This document shows, piece by piece, positions 11,801 to 20,534 of a stretch of DNA of 64,000 bases. The notes below the pieces were generated by a model that saw only the letters and a list, made by a program, of their open reading frames with translations, was not told the DNA's origin and ran no database searches. Source of the stretch: Arbacia lixula. Lineage: Eukaryota > Echinodermata > Echinoidea > Arbacioida > Arbaciidae. The DNA lies in NCBI GenBank assembly GCA_963669155.1, contig OZ022583.1, positions 14,521,105-14,585,104 of the forward strand, in the 5' to 3' direction. The translations under genes were made by a program, and so were the position numbers. Within the stretch, counting starts at the first letter, position 1; every line of letters begins with the position of its first letter.

Positions 11801-14512
11801 TTTGGTGGGGTATTCATAGGCTGTGCCAAAGCATTTTTGCTTTTATTTTGCTTTTATTAACCCGTATACTACAAAACATTTAGACCAGTGCTCACAGCCA
11901 GAAACAGGATTATTTTTGCCTACCAAGCCACTGTCCCTGTGTACCGTATGTGCATACTATTTACAAACATAGGGTGAATATGGATTGTAACTGGTTGCTG
12001 GCAAACACTGCCATTGTGCCCACTGGATATTATGCATTGTTACTAGAAACATGCTGTTAGTGTGTGCAATGTATACTGTGGTATGAGAACTTTTTCAGAG
12101 ACGAATATTCAATGTTTAGTAAAATCCCTCTCAAACAACTTTTCTCAAAAGAAATTCCATAAATACACTCTTGGACAATATCTAAACAATTGATGTACTT
12201 ATTGCGCATATGAAAAACATTCAAATATAATGAAAAAGTAGTTGAAAACAAGCATAGGCTAGTACGTTACTGGGAACTGGGTATACCTACATTCCTTAAA
12301 GGAATTGGCATAGGGAAAGGGAAAGGGAACAAAGGGAAGGAGCCGCAGTTTTAAAACGGGGTATATTTTGTCCAGTTCAGCATGAAACATGATGTTTTTT
12401 AGGCTAAAGCATCATGTTTCATGCTGAACTGGACAAAAAATACTAGGTTTTAAAAACTGCAGAGCTCTCCTTCCCTTTCTTCCCTTTCCCTTTCCCTATG
12501 CCAATTCCTTTGAGCTGTAGTGTACTTCCTGTTTCTAAGTTGGAAGCTTGAGAACTGGGAATACCTGGTTCTTGTAGTAAATGGGTTAACAAGATATTTT
12601 TAGAGGGGTGAAGTGGCCCTTTACATCTCTCAATACCAGAGGCACATGAACTATGTTATAGGTCAGTGGGGTTATCTTAGCTTGGTACTGACAGGATTAA
12701 AGTGGGCGGGGGGAGGGGGTGTGGAAGAAGGAGGGGCGGGGGTGAAGACCAGCCTGCGCCATGTTGCACACATCTGTCCAATCATATCTTACAATAATCA
12801 CTATTACTATGGAAACAGTCCATGTGCTTGGAGCACTGAGGTACCATCGACTGAATATTACAATTATTGAAGAGTTGTGTGCAATATTGCACTGGTTTTC
12901 ATCTCTCCAGAAAAGTGGATCCAGACCAAAGGCATTAGTTTGATTTCACTTTGTCAGCATTTTATATATCGAAACAGTGAACCCTTTTTTATGAGACAAA
13001 ATGTGTCAGAAACAAGTCACCAATACCTATTTTCTCTCTGATTTTGGCGTGAATAAGTAACTCCCCAAATGATTGTAACAGTCTGTCTCCAGATGAAATG
13101 CTTCTGTTGTGTATGTAGTGGTAGATCAAAACAGATATTCATCCAATATCCATCAATCAGATAATGAAACACATTTAAATTAATCTTTGATGGTTTACAT
13201 CTTGAGCTTGGAAAATTTACAAGAAAAAAAAATGAGAATATTGACAGATTTCAACCTACTAGTGACATAACAAGTAGCTTCTTCTTGTTAGTGATCAAGT
13301 TGTATTCACCGCTTATGTGGCAGATTAAATCCTGCTCTTTGGGATTCATGTGTGTTCCTTATGCAAACATACACAAGTGCCGCATAAAGAATTTATATAC
13401 CCATGTCTAATTTGACACTTTTTATGCAAACTAAACTGCTTTGTGACTGTGGGACAAATGTATGTAGTATATATCTGCTATCTGTCCATTTTATTTCATT
13501 TGTAGCCATTTGTAGCCATTTGTACTCTGGTCTATTGGGAATGTACATCTTAGTTGTGCATAGAAATCATGTGGCAATGTCATCCTGTTTTCGTGGTGAC
13601 GTTTGTACATCCTAGTATGTATTGGTTGGAAGTTGTAAATTTGAGCTTTAGAAACTGAAGAAATAAGGGTCGAATTTGAAGTACGCCTGCTAGAATCCTT
13701 CTTTCGTGGTGGCTGTGGTCACATAACTGTATGTAATAGCTTATGTAGAGATACTGCACATGGTTTCATGGTTCCATATTTGAAGAGCTAATTTCTATAG
13801 GAAATACTAGGCCTGTTGTGCTGACTGTACAAGACTTGCTTCTCACCCTACATTTTGCATAGTAATTGAAGAATTTACAGATGCACTTTATTTAAGGTAA
13901 CGTGATATTTGGCCCCTTTGCATTAAAATATTTAGACCAGCACTGACAGCATGAAACAAGATTATTTTGGCCTACCACGCCACTGTACCTGTGTACCATG
14001 TGTGCATACTATTTCCAAACCAAGGGTGAATATCAATTGTAACTGGTTCCTCGTCAGCATTGCAAGTGTGTGTCTAATAGAAAGTGTGCATTGTAACTTA
14101 GAGATGCCGCCAGTGCTTGCTATGTGTATTGTGGTATAAATATTTCCTTCAGAGACAGATAGATAACAACTTTGAATAGAATCCAACTTAAACAACATTT
14201 CTTCAAGGAAAGGTTTTTTTTCCCCATACGTGGTGTGTACAAAGTCAAGAAAAGTGTTGTTTTTTTCTTCAAGTGGATTAAGCACCTTTTGGAATTAAGT
14301 TCTACGATACTCATTGTGAGTGTTATTTTTCATGACCGTTTCTTTTAAAAGATGACGGAGGTTGCCATTACATGCACGTCGCGGACAGATTGCGAAACAT
14401 GTCTGGGTACGAGCTCATCAGCCCTGACGCTGTGAAGGGAGCCCTCTCTTGGCTGGAGTCGGGCAGTGAGGTCATCAGCACAACACCAAAGCATTACATG
14501 GCCATCAGCTGA
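2809..14512 (+). CDS. STN1: STN1, CST complex subunit (gene span)
   Basis: STN1 (OBFC1) joins CTC1 and TEN1 in the CST complex. CST binds single-stranded telomeric DNA and recruits DNA polymerase alpha-primase for C-strand fill-in. Eight exons were placed by reading splice sites: 4173-4268, 4663-4749, 5231-5383, 7411-7571, 8698-8838, 9484-9609, 10661-10733 and 14352-14512. Every junction keeps phase. Landmarks recalled from human STN1 are VDVMGLVVSVAEREKFFSYA and DDGTGVIQCCCW in the OB fold, MEELPTLYRSVYDRPF after it, and GGCHYMHVADRLR with a C-terminal SEVISTTPKHYMAIS in the second winged helix. The exons give about 330 residues against about 368 in human, so only the N-terminal 40 or so are missing. 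A tiny exon at 2809-2839 is a weak candidate for the start. Confidence 0.93.
3364..3861 (-). mobile_element. TTAACCC-family element, copy 1
   Basis: It starts TTAAGCCATTTACTACAGG and ends GCAAAGGGGTTAA, so both ends carry TTAA. The internal text matches, in reverse orientation, the copies at 11857 and 13912 (for example GTGCTGGTCTGAA against TTTAGACCAGTGCTC). There is no coding capacity. TTAA flanks suggest a piggyBac-type non-autonomous element, which is inference. Confidence 0.5.
4173..4268 (+). CDS. STN1: STN1 exon, start of OB fold
   Basis: The acceptor is TTCTTCTTCAG at 4172 and the donor GTAAGA at 4269; the exon is phase 1 at both ends. It encodes VFMYKSHQIYRVDVMGLVVS followed by VAEREKFFSYA. 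The matching human STN1 segment is VFLYNGHPIKQVDVLGTVIG, the first strands of the OB fold. Confidence 0.93.
4663..4749 (+). CDS. STN1: STN1 exon, OB fold
   Basis: The acceptor is TGTTCTAG and the donor GTAAGA at 4750; the exon is phase 1 to phase 1. It encodes DDGTGVIQCCCWKPKRRDED, matching human VDDSTGVINCICWKK, including the conserved tryptophan. Confidence 0.93.
4950..5030. repeat. CT-rich microsatellite
   Basis: Imperfect (CT)n within an STN1 intron. It gives long Ser/Leu open frames that are not genes. Confidence 0.9.
5231..5383 (+). CDS. STN1: STN1 exon, OB fold
   Basis: The acceptor is ACTTCGTTAG and the donor GTGAGT at 5384; the exon is phase 1 to phase 1. It encodes an acidic linker (KKIEDAEDD) and then GDLLHVRGRLKVFRGNIEVS and AAYF, corresponding to human GDTIRVRGSIRTYREEREIH. 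These are the last strands of the OB fold. Confidence 0.93.
6184..6495 (-). mobile_element. TTAACCC-family element, copy 2
   Basis: It starts TTAACCCAATTACTACGGGA and continues with sequence matching the reverse of the 11857 copy (ATTCACCCTTTG, AAAATAATCTTGTTTCTGGC). The far terminus is not clear. Confidence 0.45.
7167..7431 (+). repeat. 53-bp minisatellite overlapping an STN1 splice acceptor
   Basis: Five diverged units repeat at an exact 53-base spacing (AACC/AATC anchors at 7167, 7220, 7273, 7326 and 7379). Each has the pattern CCTTGACAAGGAACAATCCAAGACTC. The last unit contains the STN1 acceptor (CGACAAG|GA) and the first codons of the exon at 7411. The array therefore appears to be amplified from the exon boundary, or to have grown into it. 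Confidence 0.85.
7411..7571 (+). CDS. STN1: STN1 exon, end of OB fold and linker
   Basis: The exon starts after CTCGACAAG in phase 1 and ends at GTAACA in phase 0. It encodes RIQDSSFQTEMRRMEELPTL and YRSVYDRPF and then a charged linker; human has MLELPTIYRKVYDQPF. The acceptor sits inside the last unit of the 53-bp minisatellite and has a modest pyrimidine tract. Confidence 0.92.
7996..8512. mobile_element. TTAA-flanked 520-bp element, copy 1
   Basis: The ends are TTAAAGATTGTCCGTCCCTTT and AAAAGGGACGGGCTGTCTTTAA, a terminal inverted repeat with TTAA at both edges. A second copy of nearly the same sequence lies at 56313-56845 in SART3. There is no coding capacity. TTAA targets are typical of piggyBac-type elements; assignment to that superfamily is inference. 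Confidence 0.75.
8698..8838 (+). CDS. STN1: STN1 exon, first winged-helix region
   Basis: The acceptor is TCTCGAAG and the donor GTTAGC at 8839; the exon is phase 0 to phase 0. It encodes AHIVQEVKERLLGLVEKRTI then QNFYLHELETLRDLV, matching human LLSEKAKEFLMENRVQSFYQ. Confidence 0.92.
9268..9443. mobile_element. fold-back element, about 175 bp
   Basis: The left arm (GGGGGTGTTTC...GCTGTTCGTAAGTTACGAACG...CTTGTGCTAAAT) pairs with the right arm (ATTTAGCACAAG...CGTTCGTATCTTACGAACAGC...GAAACACCCCC). The unpaired loop is about 30 bases. It ends about 40 bases before an STN1 acceptor. Confidence 0.75.
9484..9609 (+). CDS. STN1: STN1 exon, first winged helix
   Basis: The acceptor is CATTTCTCAG and the donor GTGAGG at 9610; the exon is phase 0. 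It encodes QTPAKQIKNVFKSVAEKLEQ then DGTVFRSSIEHGLYQ, matching human KAIHSIFKNAIQLLQEKGLV. Confidence 0.93.
10661..10733 (+). CDS. STN1: STN1 exon, between winged helices
   Basis: The acceptor is TGTTTACCAG and the donor GTAAGT at 10734; the exon is phase 0 to phase 1. It encodes VVEGNQRLKEAIIEILQSDC then KQPK, matching human HRKIHRIIQQDCQKPN. The next intron is 3.6 kb and full of repeats. Confidence 0.93.
11857..12589 (+). mobile_element. TTAACCC-family element, copy 3, with a nested fold-back
   Basis: The ends are TTAACCCGTATACTAC and GTAGTAAATGGGTTAA, so it has terminal inverted repeats with TTAA at both edges. It is longer than its relatives because the palindromic element at 12298-12512 is inserted inside it. 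Confidence 0.65.
12298..12512. mobile_element. 215-bp fold-back element nested in a MITE
   Basis: Arms of about 95 bases, AAAGGAATTGGCATAGGGAA at the left and its complement ending GCCAATTCCTTT at the right. The stem continues to GTCCAGTTCAGCATGAAACA against TGTTTCATGCTGAACTGGAC, leaving only a short loop near 12400. The near-perfect pairing suggests a young insertion. Confidence 0.8.
13912..14310 (+). mobile_element. TTAACCC-family element, copy 4 (partial)
   Basis: From CCCTTTGCATTAAAATATTT onward it aligns by eye with the 11857 copy (TTTAGACCAGCACTGACAGC, GTGCATACTATTTCCAAACC, GGGTGAATAT). Its right part fades out shortly before the last STN1 acceptor at 14351. Confidence 0.5.
14352..14512 (+). 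CDS. STN1: STN1 last coding exon, second winged helix
   Basis: The acceptor is CTTTTAAAAG, phase 1; the stop is TGA 14510-14512. It encodes DDGGCHYMHVADRLRNMSGY, ALSWLESGSEVISTTPKHYM and AIS. The human C-terminus, EKGCHFLHI...SDIVSTMEHYYTAF, ends at the same point. Confidence 0.95.
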
Positions 14513-14636
14513 TCAGGCATTGGTTTGGCTTCCAGGGTGATGGATATTGCTACAGTTTAATCGGAACTGAATAATCACAGGAGTAGTTAGGTCTAGAATT
14601 ACCAAGACTTATTAATGATGACACAAACGACAAACA

Positions 14637-14642
14637 AATAAA
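14637..14642 (+). promoter_or_regulatory. candidate STN1 polyadenylation signal AATAAA
   Basis: AATAAA 125 bases after the STN1 stop codon, the first such hexamer downstream. Confidence 0.4.
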
Positions 14643-14684
14643 TCCAGAAAGCAAGACCTCGAAGTGAGAGATGGATATCTTCGT

Positions 14685-14925
14685 GCAGCGATCAATAGAT
14701 GTAAATTGCAGTACTTTGGTCACTTGAAGTGACATAATCGACTGGAGAGGAAATTTATTGATGGGGTAGTACTTGGTAAGCATTCAAGAGGAAGGCAGGA
14801 AATGGCTTGGGAGCAGGGTGTGAAAGACCAGCTATAGGGATGCCCATTGTTGCAGCGAGCAGATTAGAGATCTGTAGGGGAGGACCGTAACTGCAGCAAC
14901 GTCCTGATATGGATATGCCATCTTC
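14685..14925 (+). mobile_element. degenerate LINE 3' end
   Basis: Broken frames give NRCKLQYFGHLK, RLERKFIDGVVLGKHSRGRQ and EMAWEQGVKDQL, the same kind of reverse-transcriptase C-terminus as at 1617-1854 but from a different copy. Several frame breaks and stops make it dead. It lies just downstream of the STN1 poly(A) signal. Confidence 0.55.
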
Positions 14926-15469
14926 AATGATGTCACCATCCTCCTCTCCCCCCTGTCTCCCGAACGAGAGAAGATAAGCCTCTAGTCTACATCACATATA
15001 CGCACTCATAATCATTACCGTACCTGCCTTTTAGGGGATATAAAAGTTGGATGAAACGGGCTGAAAACAACAGTGACGAGTGTTGATAGTATTACAAGAC
15101 CCTGGCCCAGGAAAGGGAGAAAAATTATCTTTCGAAGATGAAAGGGAAAGTTTGAAATGTTTTACATATGTTTGGGAATAGATTGCATGAAATTAGGAGG
15201 GCTCAGGAAAACAATTGTATGTTATTGCATTTCAAGATTTTCTGGTGCCATTTATTACAATTTACTTGCACCTATAGTAATGACTGTATCTTTTCTGGAC
15301 TCTTCCAGAAGTAATTAAAGACAGGACAAATTACACAATTCTCTGTCACATATTTGCTTAGTCTCTCTAAAAAAAGAGTGATAAACTTTATGATCAAGTC
15401 TTCTGATATGTCACAGAGTTAGTTTGGTATTGCTAGTTTCTTATCACAGTGTCAAGTAAGAGCCATTTT
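14926..15469. other. intergenic stretch, nothing recognised
   Basis: A/T-rich intergenic sequence without an open frame, repeat or motif I can support. Confidence 0.4.
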
Positions 15470-15516
15470 TGTCTCGCCCACCGGAGGTGAAGGCGAGACT
15501 AAGGGATCCAAATGGC

Positions 15517-15628
15517 GTCCGTCCGTCGTCCGTCCGTCGTCCGTCCGTCGTCCGTCCGTCGTCCGTCCGTCGTCCGTCCGTCGTCCGTCGTCCGTCCGTC
15601 GTCCGTCGTCCGTCGTCCGTCGTCCGTC
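15517..15628. repeat. GTCC/GTCCGTCCGTC minisatellite
   Basis: Tandem GTCCGTCCGTC and shorter GTCCGTC variants, about 110 bases. It gives Arg/Pro/Ser open frames on both strands that are not genes. Confidence 0.95.
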
Positions 15629-15633
15629 ACAAA

Positions 15634-16770
15634 TGTTAAAGTTTACCTGCAAGACTCTCTTATGATCCATAACTTCACATGGGTTGCTTGGATTACAACC
15701 TAACTTGGGTCATAGATGCACTTGGGGTACCTTCATGTTATGGTGGCGTTGGAGGTCACAGTATAAGGTCAAAGGTCATTTGAGGTCATACGTTAAAGTT
15801 TACCTGCAAGACTCTCTTTTGACAAATAACTTCACTTAGGTTGCTTGGATTACAACCTAACTGGGGTCATAGATGCACTGGGGGTACCTTCATGTTATGG
15901 TGCTGTTGGAGGTCACAGGATAAGGTCAAAGGTCATTTGAGGTCATACGTTAAAGTTTACCTGCAAGACTCTCTTTTGACAAATAACTTCACATGGGTTG
16001 CTTGGATTACAACCTAACTTGGGTCATAGATGCACTGGGGGTACCTTCATGTTATGGTACCGTTGGAGGTCACAGGATAAGGTCAAAGGTCATTTGAGGT
16101 CATACGTTAAAGTTTACCTGCAAGACTCTCTTTTGACAAATAACTTCACATGGGTTGCTTGGATTACAACCTAACTTGGGTCATAGATGCACTGGGGGTA
16201 CCGTCATGTTATGGTGGCGTTGGAGGTCACAGGATAAGGTCAAAGGTCATTTGAGGTCATACGTTAAAGTTTACCTGCAAGACTCTCTTTTGACAAATAA
16301 CTTCACATGGGTTGCTTGGATTACAACCTAACTTGGGTCATAGATGCACTGGGGGTACCTACATGTTATGGTGCTGTTGGAGGTCACAGGATAAGGTCAA
16401 AGGTCATTTGAGGTCATACGTTAAAGTTTACCTGCAAGACTCTCTTTTGACAAATAACTTCACATAGGTTGCTTGGATTACAACCTAACTTGGGTCATAG
16501 ATGCACTGGGGGTACCTGCATGTTATGGTACCGGTGGAGGTCACAGGATAAGGTCAAAGGTCATTTGAGGTCATACGTTAAAGTTTACTTGCAAGACTCT
16601 CTTATCACACATAATTCATCACATGTTGCTACAATGGCAATCAAACTTGGATGATGGATGCACTGGGGGCACCTGCATGTTATTGTGTGCTGTAAGAGGT
16701 CACATGATAAGGTCAAAGGTCATTTGAGGTCATACATTAAAGTTTACTTGCAAGTCTCTTGGTGAAGGCT
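15634..16770 (+). repeat. 157-bp tandem repeat array, about seven units
   Basis: The anchor CGTTAAAGTTTACCTGCAAG recurs at 15791, 15948, 16105, 16262, 16419 and 16576, exactly 157 bases apart, with diverged units at both ends. Each unit contains AAGGTCAAAGGTCATTTGAGGTCA, a run of AGGTCA-type half-sites. The central units are far more alike than the outer ones, as expected when arrays are homogenised by unequal exchange. Confidence 0.95.
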
Positions 16771-16993
16771 TCCTAACTTGTGCACAGAATTGTGTGAGCA
16801 TGTATGAGCATTACTGATGTAGATTTAGGCAAACATTACTCATGCACATTTATGCAAATTTATTCAAAGTCACTATTTTGCACCTGATTTTGATGTTGTC
16901 TGTTTAAAGTTGCTTATTTGTTTGTTTCAGTTTTCTTTTGCGTAGCAACGGAGATCGCGATATTTCTGGTTATTTTCGCAGATGGGCGAGACA

Positions 16994-19900
16994 CAATATT
17001 GCTAATGCCTTGTTATTAGAATGAATATACCACAATGTCAATGCAAATACATAGTCATATGAATATAAACTATTATTCACCTCATCTTACTTCAAATATC
17101 ATGTTACCGGATTAGTTGGTAGTCGTGACACTGTGCACGCAAACACTACTGACGATAGTGTGATCTGTACAAATTGGTGCAGCTCCTGCAATCTTAAATT
17201 GGCGCTGTTGAGTGGAGTTTTATTCTGTAAGTAATATATTATTGGTATGGGCTCAAAATGTGTTTCTTATTCAATCTGAACATGATTGGGTATAAAAAAC
17301 TATAAAAAAAAAATTGATGCTGTGATATTCAGGAAATGAATAATCTATAGGCCTGTGGTGATCTAATCGCCAAGCTATAATCCCTCTGCTAGCGTCTCGT
17401 GCAATAGCGTGGTATTGAGATCCCCTTGTGCCTCTAGTTTTAACCGTGCCCCTCAGAGCAGTTCATGATGTGTTTATCAGTGCAGCAGGAGATAAAAGCA
17501 AGCTGCTTTGCTCTGCTTTACACTTACAGAACAGATATTGATACTAGTTCCATACTCTAAGGAAGTAGTGTTTGTCAAAGTCAAAGTTTCTAAGCTCATA
17601 CTACACTACCCTGGATAGTGGCTGCACTATTATTGTCTTAGCTGATAGAAACTGCTGCGTGCCAAGCAACACTTCACATGCATTTGCATGTTAGCGATGT
17701 CAGCAGAAGTTCATTCCATAGGAATATGATGCCAATATCCATATTTGGTAACAAATCCATTTGTACTTGAAAGTTGCTATTGTGTTATATTACAGGCATA
17801 CCATTTCAACTATTGTAATGACATCTATATGTGTAATCATTAATTAGTGAAATACCTATATGTACATAAGTACATGTACATAAATGATAATGATTTGAAA
17901 CTTTATCCTTATGTGTTTTGAACCACATGTTAAAGGTTATCACACCTCACAAGTTGTTTATTCTTGTTTGTTAAATGAATAAAAAATTTAATTGAAAAAA
18001 AATGTTAATATTTGCGTAGGGACGGAAAGGGGGCAATAATGGAATGTGGGGTGTAATCAAACTTGTTATGCCTCCGCCACGAGCTGACCAATAGCATGTT
18101 TATTATGTCTTGATTGTCCATCTATCCGTCCACTACCTCAAGTACATGTACATAAGTGAAAATGACTTGAAAATTTTGAAGGCATTGCATAGCAGACCTA
18201 CATAGCACAATGATAATGCAAAACAGAGTGAATTTGATTTGGGTCAAAGGTCAAGGTCACTTCTGACCTTTCACTTTTTGTGCCCTCATATTGTTCAGAA
18301 TTTCACCAAATTTGGCATACAAAGGTAAGGCTAAGGAGGTCAATGAGTTGACTAAAGATTTAGCACTGTATGTCAAAGGTGGAAGTGAATCTCTGTTAAC
18401 TCCCCTTGTGCCCATGTTTTGAAGGTACATACGTAGACAAAGTTCAGTTACAAATATCTAGTCCAAACTTGACACAAACTTTACTTACCCTGTGAAATAA
18501 ATGCGTGAGGATTGTCACCAAACTCTAGCTTCCCCCGAACCCCTTGTTTAGTTAATCCAAAAAGGATTAGAAGGGATTATCAAACGCTTAATCCTTTTTA
18601 CTGACTGTGTGCTCTGTCTAAAAAAAAAATCTGCAGGAAATTGAATTAACCCTTATTGTGCCGCTTTAGGATTCTGTCATCATTAATGTACACATTGTTT
18701 TTTGTCAAGGTTAAAAAGTCTGAATTCTGGTAAAATAATTCCTTCTTCCTGCAAAAGAACGAGCCTCTTCAATCACTTTTTGCTTACACCTGCCATTATT
18801 GATTTAAATTGAGAAATCATTGAGATAGTTCTTCTACAATGTTGAATTGCTGCCCAATGTTTAGCTTGGCCTGAATATATATTTATGTTATAATATGTAT
18901 CCTTTTATGCTATAATGTCATAGCAGCGTGCTATGTTGGAGAGTTCAACAATGGGTCAAGCACCAAGAACAAGGCCATCACCTCTCCATGTAAAAAGTCT
19001 CAAGTCAAGATAGGCATTTTGCCACTTATTCCAGTGGACTTTAATGATTGCTAGTATTGATTTGTTATGTGTATGCTTTGTTTCCATGGCGATTTGCCAA
19101 CAGAGCAAAGATATAAAACAAATTTGTATCTGGCCTGAATGAAGTTCGGATGAGACTTAGTACATGTAAGTAACCACTTTTCCTGTTGCTCAGTTGGTCT
19201 GTTGGTCTGTTACAAAAATGTTAAAGTTTTGGTTGAACTTGCTCTCATTGTTTTTTGTTTTTTTTATTTCTGCATCAATTATGCTCATACTTGGTACAGA
19301 TGAGCATTGGGTAATTATGTCACATGTGTGTTGATGCGGATGATGGGGTCACAGGTCATCTAGGGTTCAAAAGGTAAAATGATGGGAGACCATTGCGAAA
19401 TTAGGCGAGACTCTTGGTTTGCGAACCACCTTGTTTGTAAAGTGTTCTTTAAATAATTAAGGTATGAGCTTCTTTTGAGCCTCAAATATGAGCCTCAAAT
19501 ATAACATCAAATTAAAAAGTAATGTATACTCTGTGATAGCAACTCTGTATACTGTTTCTCTGTGTCCGTTTATACCAGATACGCATATCAATCACATAGT
19601 GTAACAGTATATTATAAGTACATGTAGTATACTTATTCTTTAAAATTGGAAAATTGGGATTGTATGAAATACATCATACATGTATTACAAATGCACATCA
19701 ACCGATTTCAACTTTCGCATGATTTTTCTCACCTTCCATTGAATGGAATGTGTAAAAAGAAAACAACACACATACATTCCCTTTAACCTGATTTCTCACA
19801 TTTCTCAACTGCTGTATTATACTTCCTTTTGCTATGCAGCCTTTAATGAGATGTTTAAATGGTTGCCAAGTAATTGACAATGAGTACTTGCGTAGTTTCG

Positions 19901-20222
19901 ATCAAAATAAGCAAATGCTTTGCATGGACTTTAAACCTTCCTTCATAGGAAATATCTCGGTGTATAACATCTTTGTGTTATGATTATGCATATTCTTGCC
20001 ATGTTTGTTTTCATTTGTGTATTTTTCACATGGGTGTATGTGTTTTTGATACTCGACTTTCTTATTAAAACAAATACAAATACATTTCTGAACTGAACTT
20101 GTTTGGATGTGTTAGTCGTAATTGGCCTTTTTTGACGTACGTACGCTTGGTGTTTGGCATTACGCCAAACATTACCGTCAGATATGTGCGTTTCATGACG
20201 TCGGTGATGAGTAGTATGTGAT

Positions 20223-20226
<4 letters not shown>
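16994..20226. other. intergenic stretch with faint repeat traces
   Basis: No gene seen. Patches near 18060-18420 and 19136-19440 carry GGTCAAAGGTCAAGGTCA and GGCGAGAC text resembling decayed relatives of the 15470 element. A short self-complementary segment lies near 18555-18600 (AATCCAAAAAGGATTAG...TTAATCCTTTTT). Confidence 0.35.

Positions 20227-20299
<73 letters not shown>
20227..20299. repeat. (GA)n microsatellite
   Basis: About 36 GA units, uninterrupted. Confidence 0.97.
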
Positions 20300-20301
<2 letters not shown>

Positions 20302-20374
20302 AAAGAAGACAGAATACGGAAGTACATGTAAGTGTATAGTTTGCACGCACATTATCTAAACTTGTCTATAACAA

Positions 20375-20534
20375 GGCCACCGCACACAACACGATCTGAC
20401 CAGTCGACTCTGTGAGGACTGGCTGAATCACAAGACGCATTCATTGGATTTATCCAAGAAGGTGACGTTACATTTCCCGTCGGAGGCCATAACAACTCCA
20501 GAATCGTGACAAAATTGTGTCGTGTGCGGTGGCC
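20375..20534. mobile_element. MITE of the CCACCG...CGACACGAT family, copy 1
   Basis: The ends GGCCACCGCACACAACACGAT and ATTGTGTCGTGTGCGGTGGCC are inverted repeats differing at two positions. The interior (GACTGGCTGAATCACA, CAAGAAGGTGACGTTACATTTCC) matches, in opposite orientation, the elements at 47158 and 52679. Confidence 0.75.

Larger units (their letters stand above)
15470..16993. mobile_element. 1.5-kb non-autonomous element built of internal tandem repeats
   Basis: The left end TGTCTCGCCCA (15470-15480) and right end TGGGCGAGACA (16983-16993) are exact inverted repeats of 11 bases. Inside are a GTCC minisatellite, then an array of about seven 157-bp units, then a unique tail. No transposase frame is present. 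Similar GTCTCGCCCAC-plus-GTCCGTCC elements are familiar to me from marine invertebrate genomes, but I cannot name the family. Confidence 0.65.

Noticed and set aside
12613-12943. Plus-strand frames of 60-85 codons with a Gly-rich part
   Set aside because: Low complexity in a repeat-rich STN1 intron, with no splice sites.
15634-16770. Regularly spaced repeats, considered as a CRISPR-like array
   Set aside because: Units are 157 bases and contiguous, with no unique spacers, and the context is eukaryotic; this is a tandem satellite inside a transposable element.
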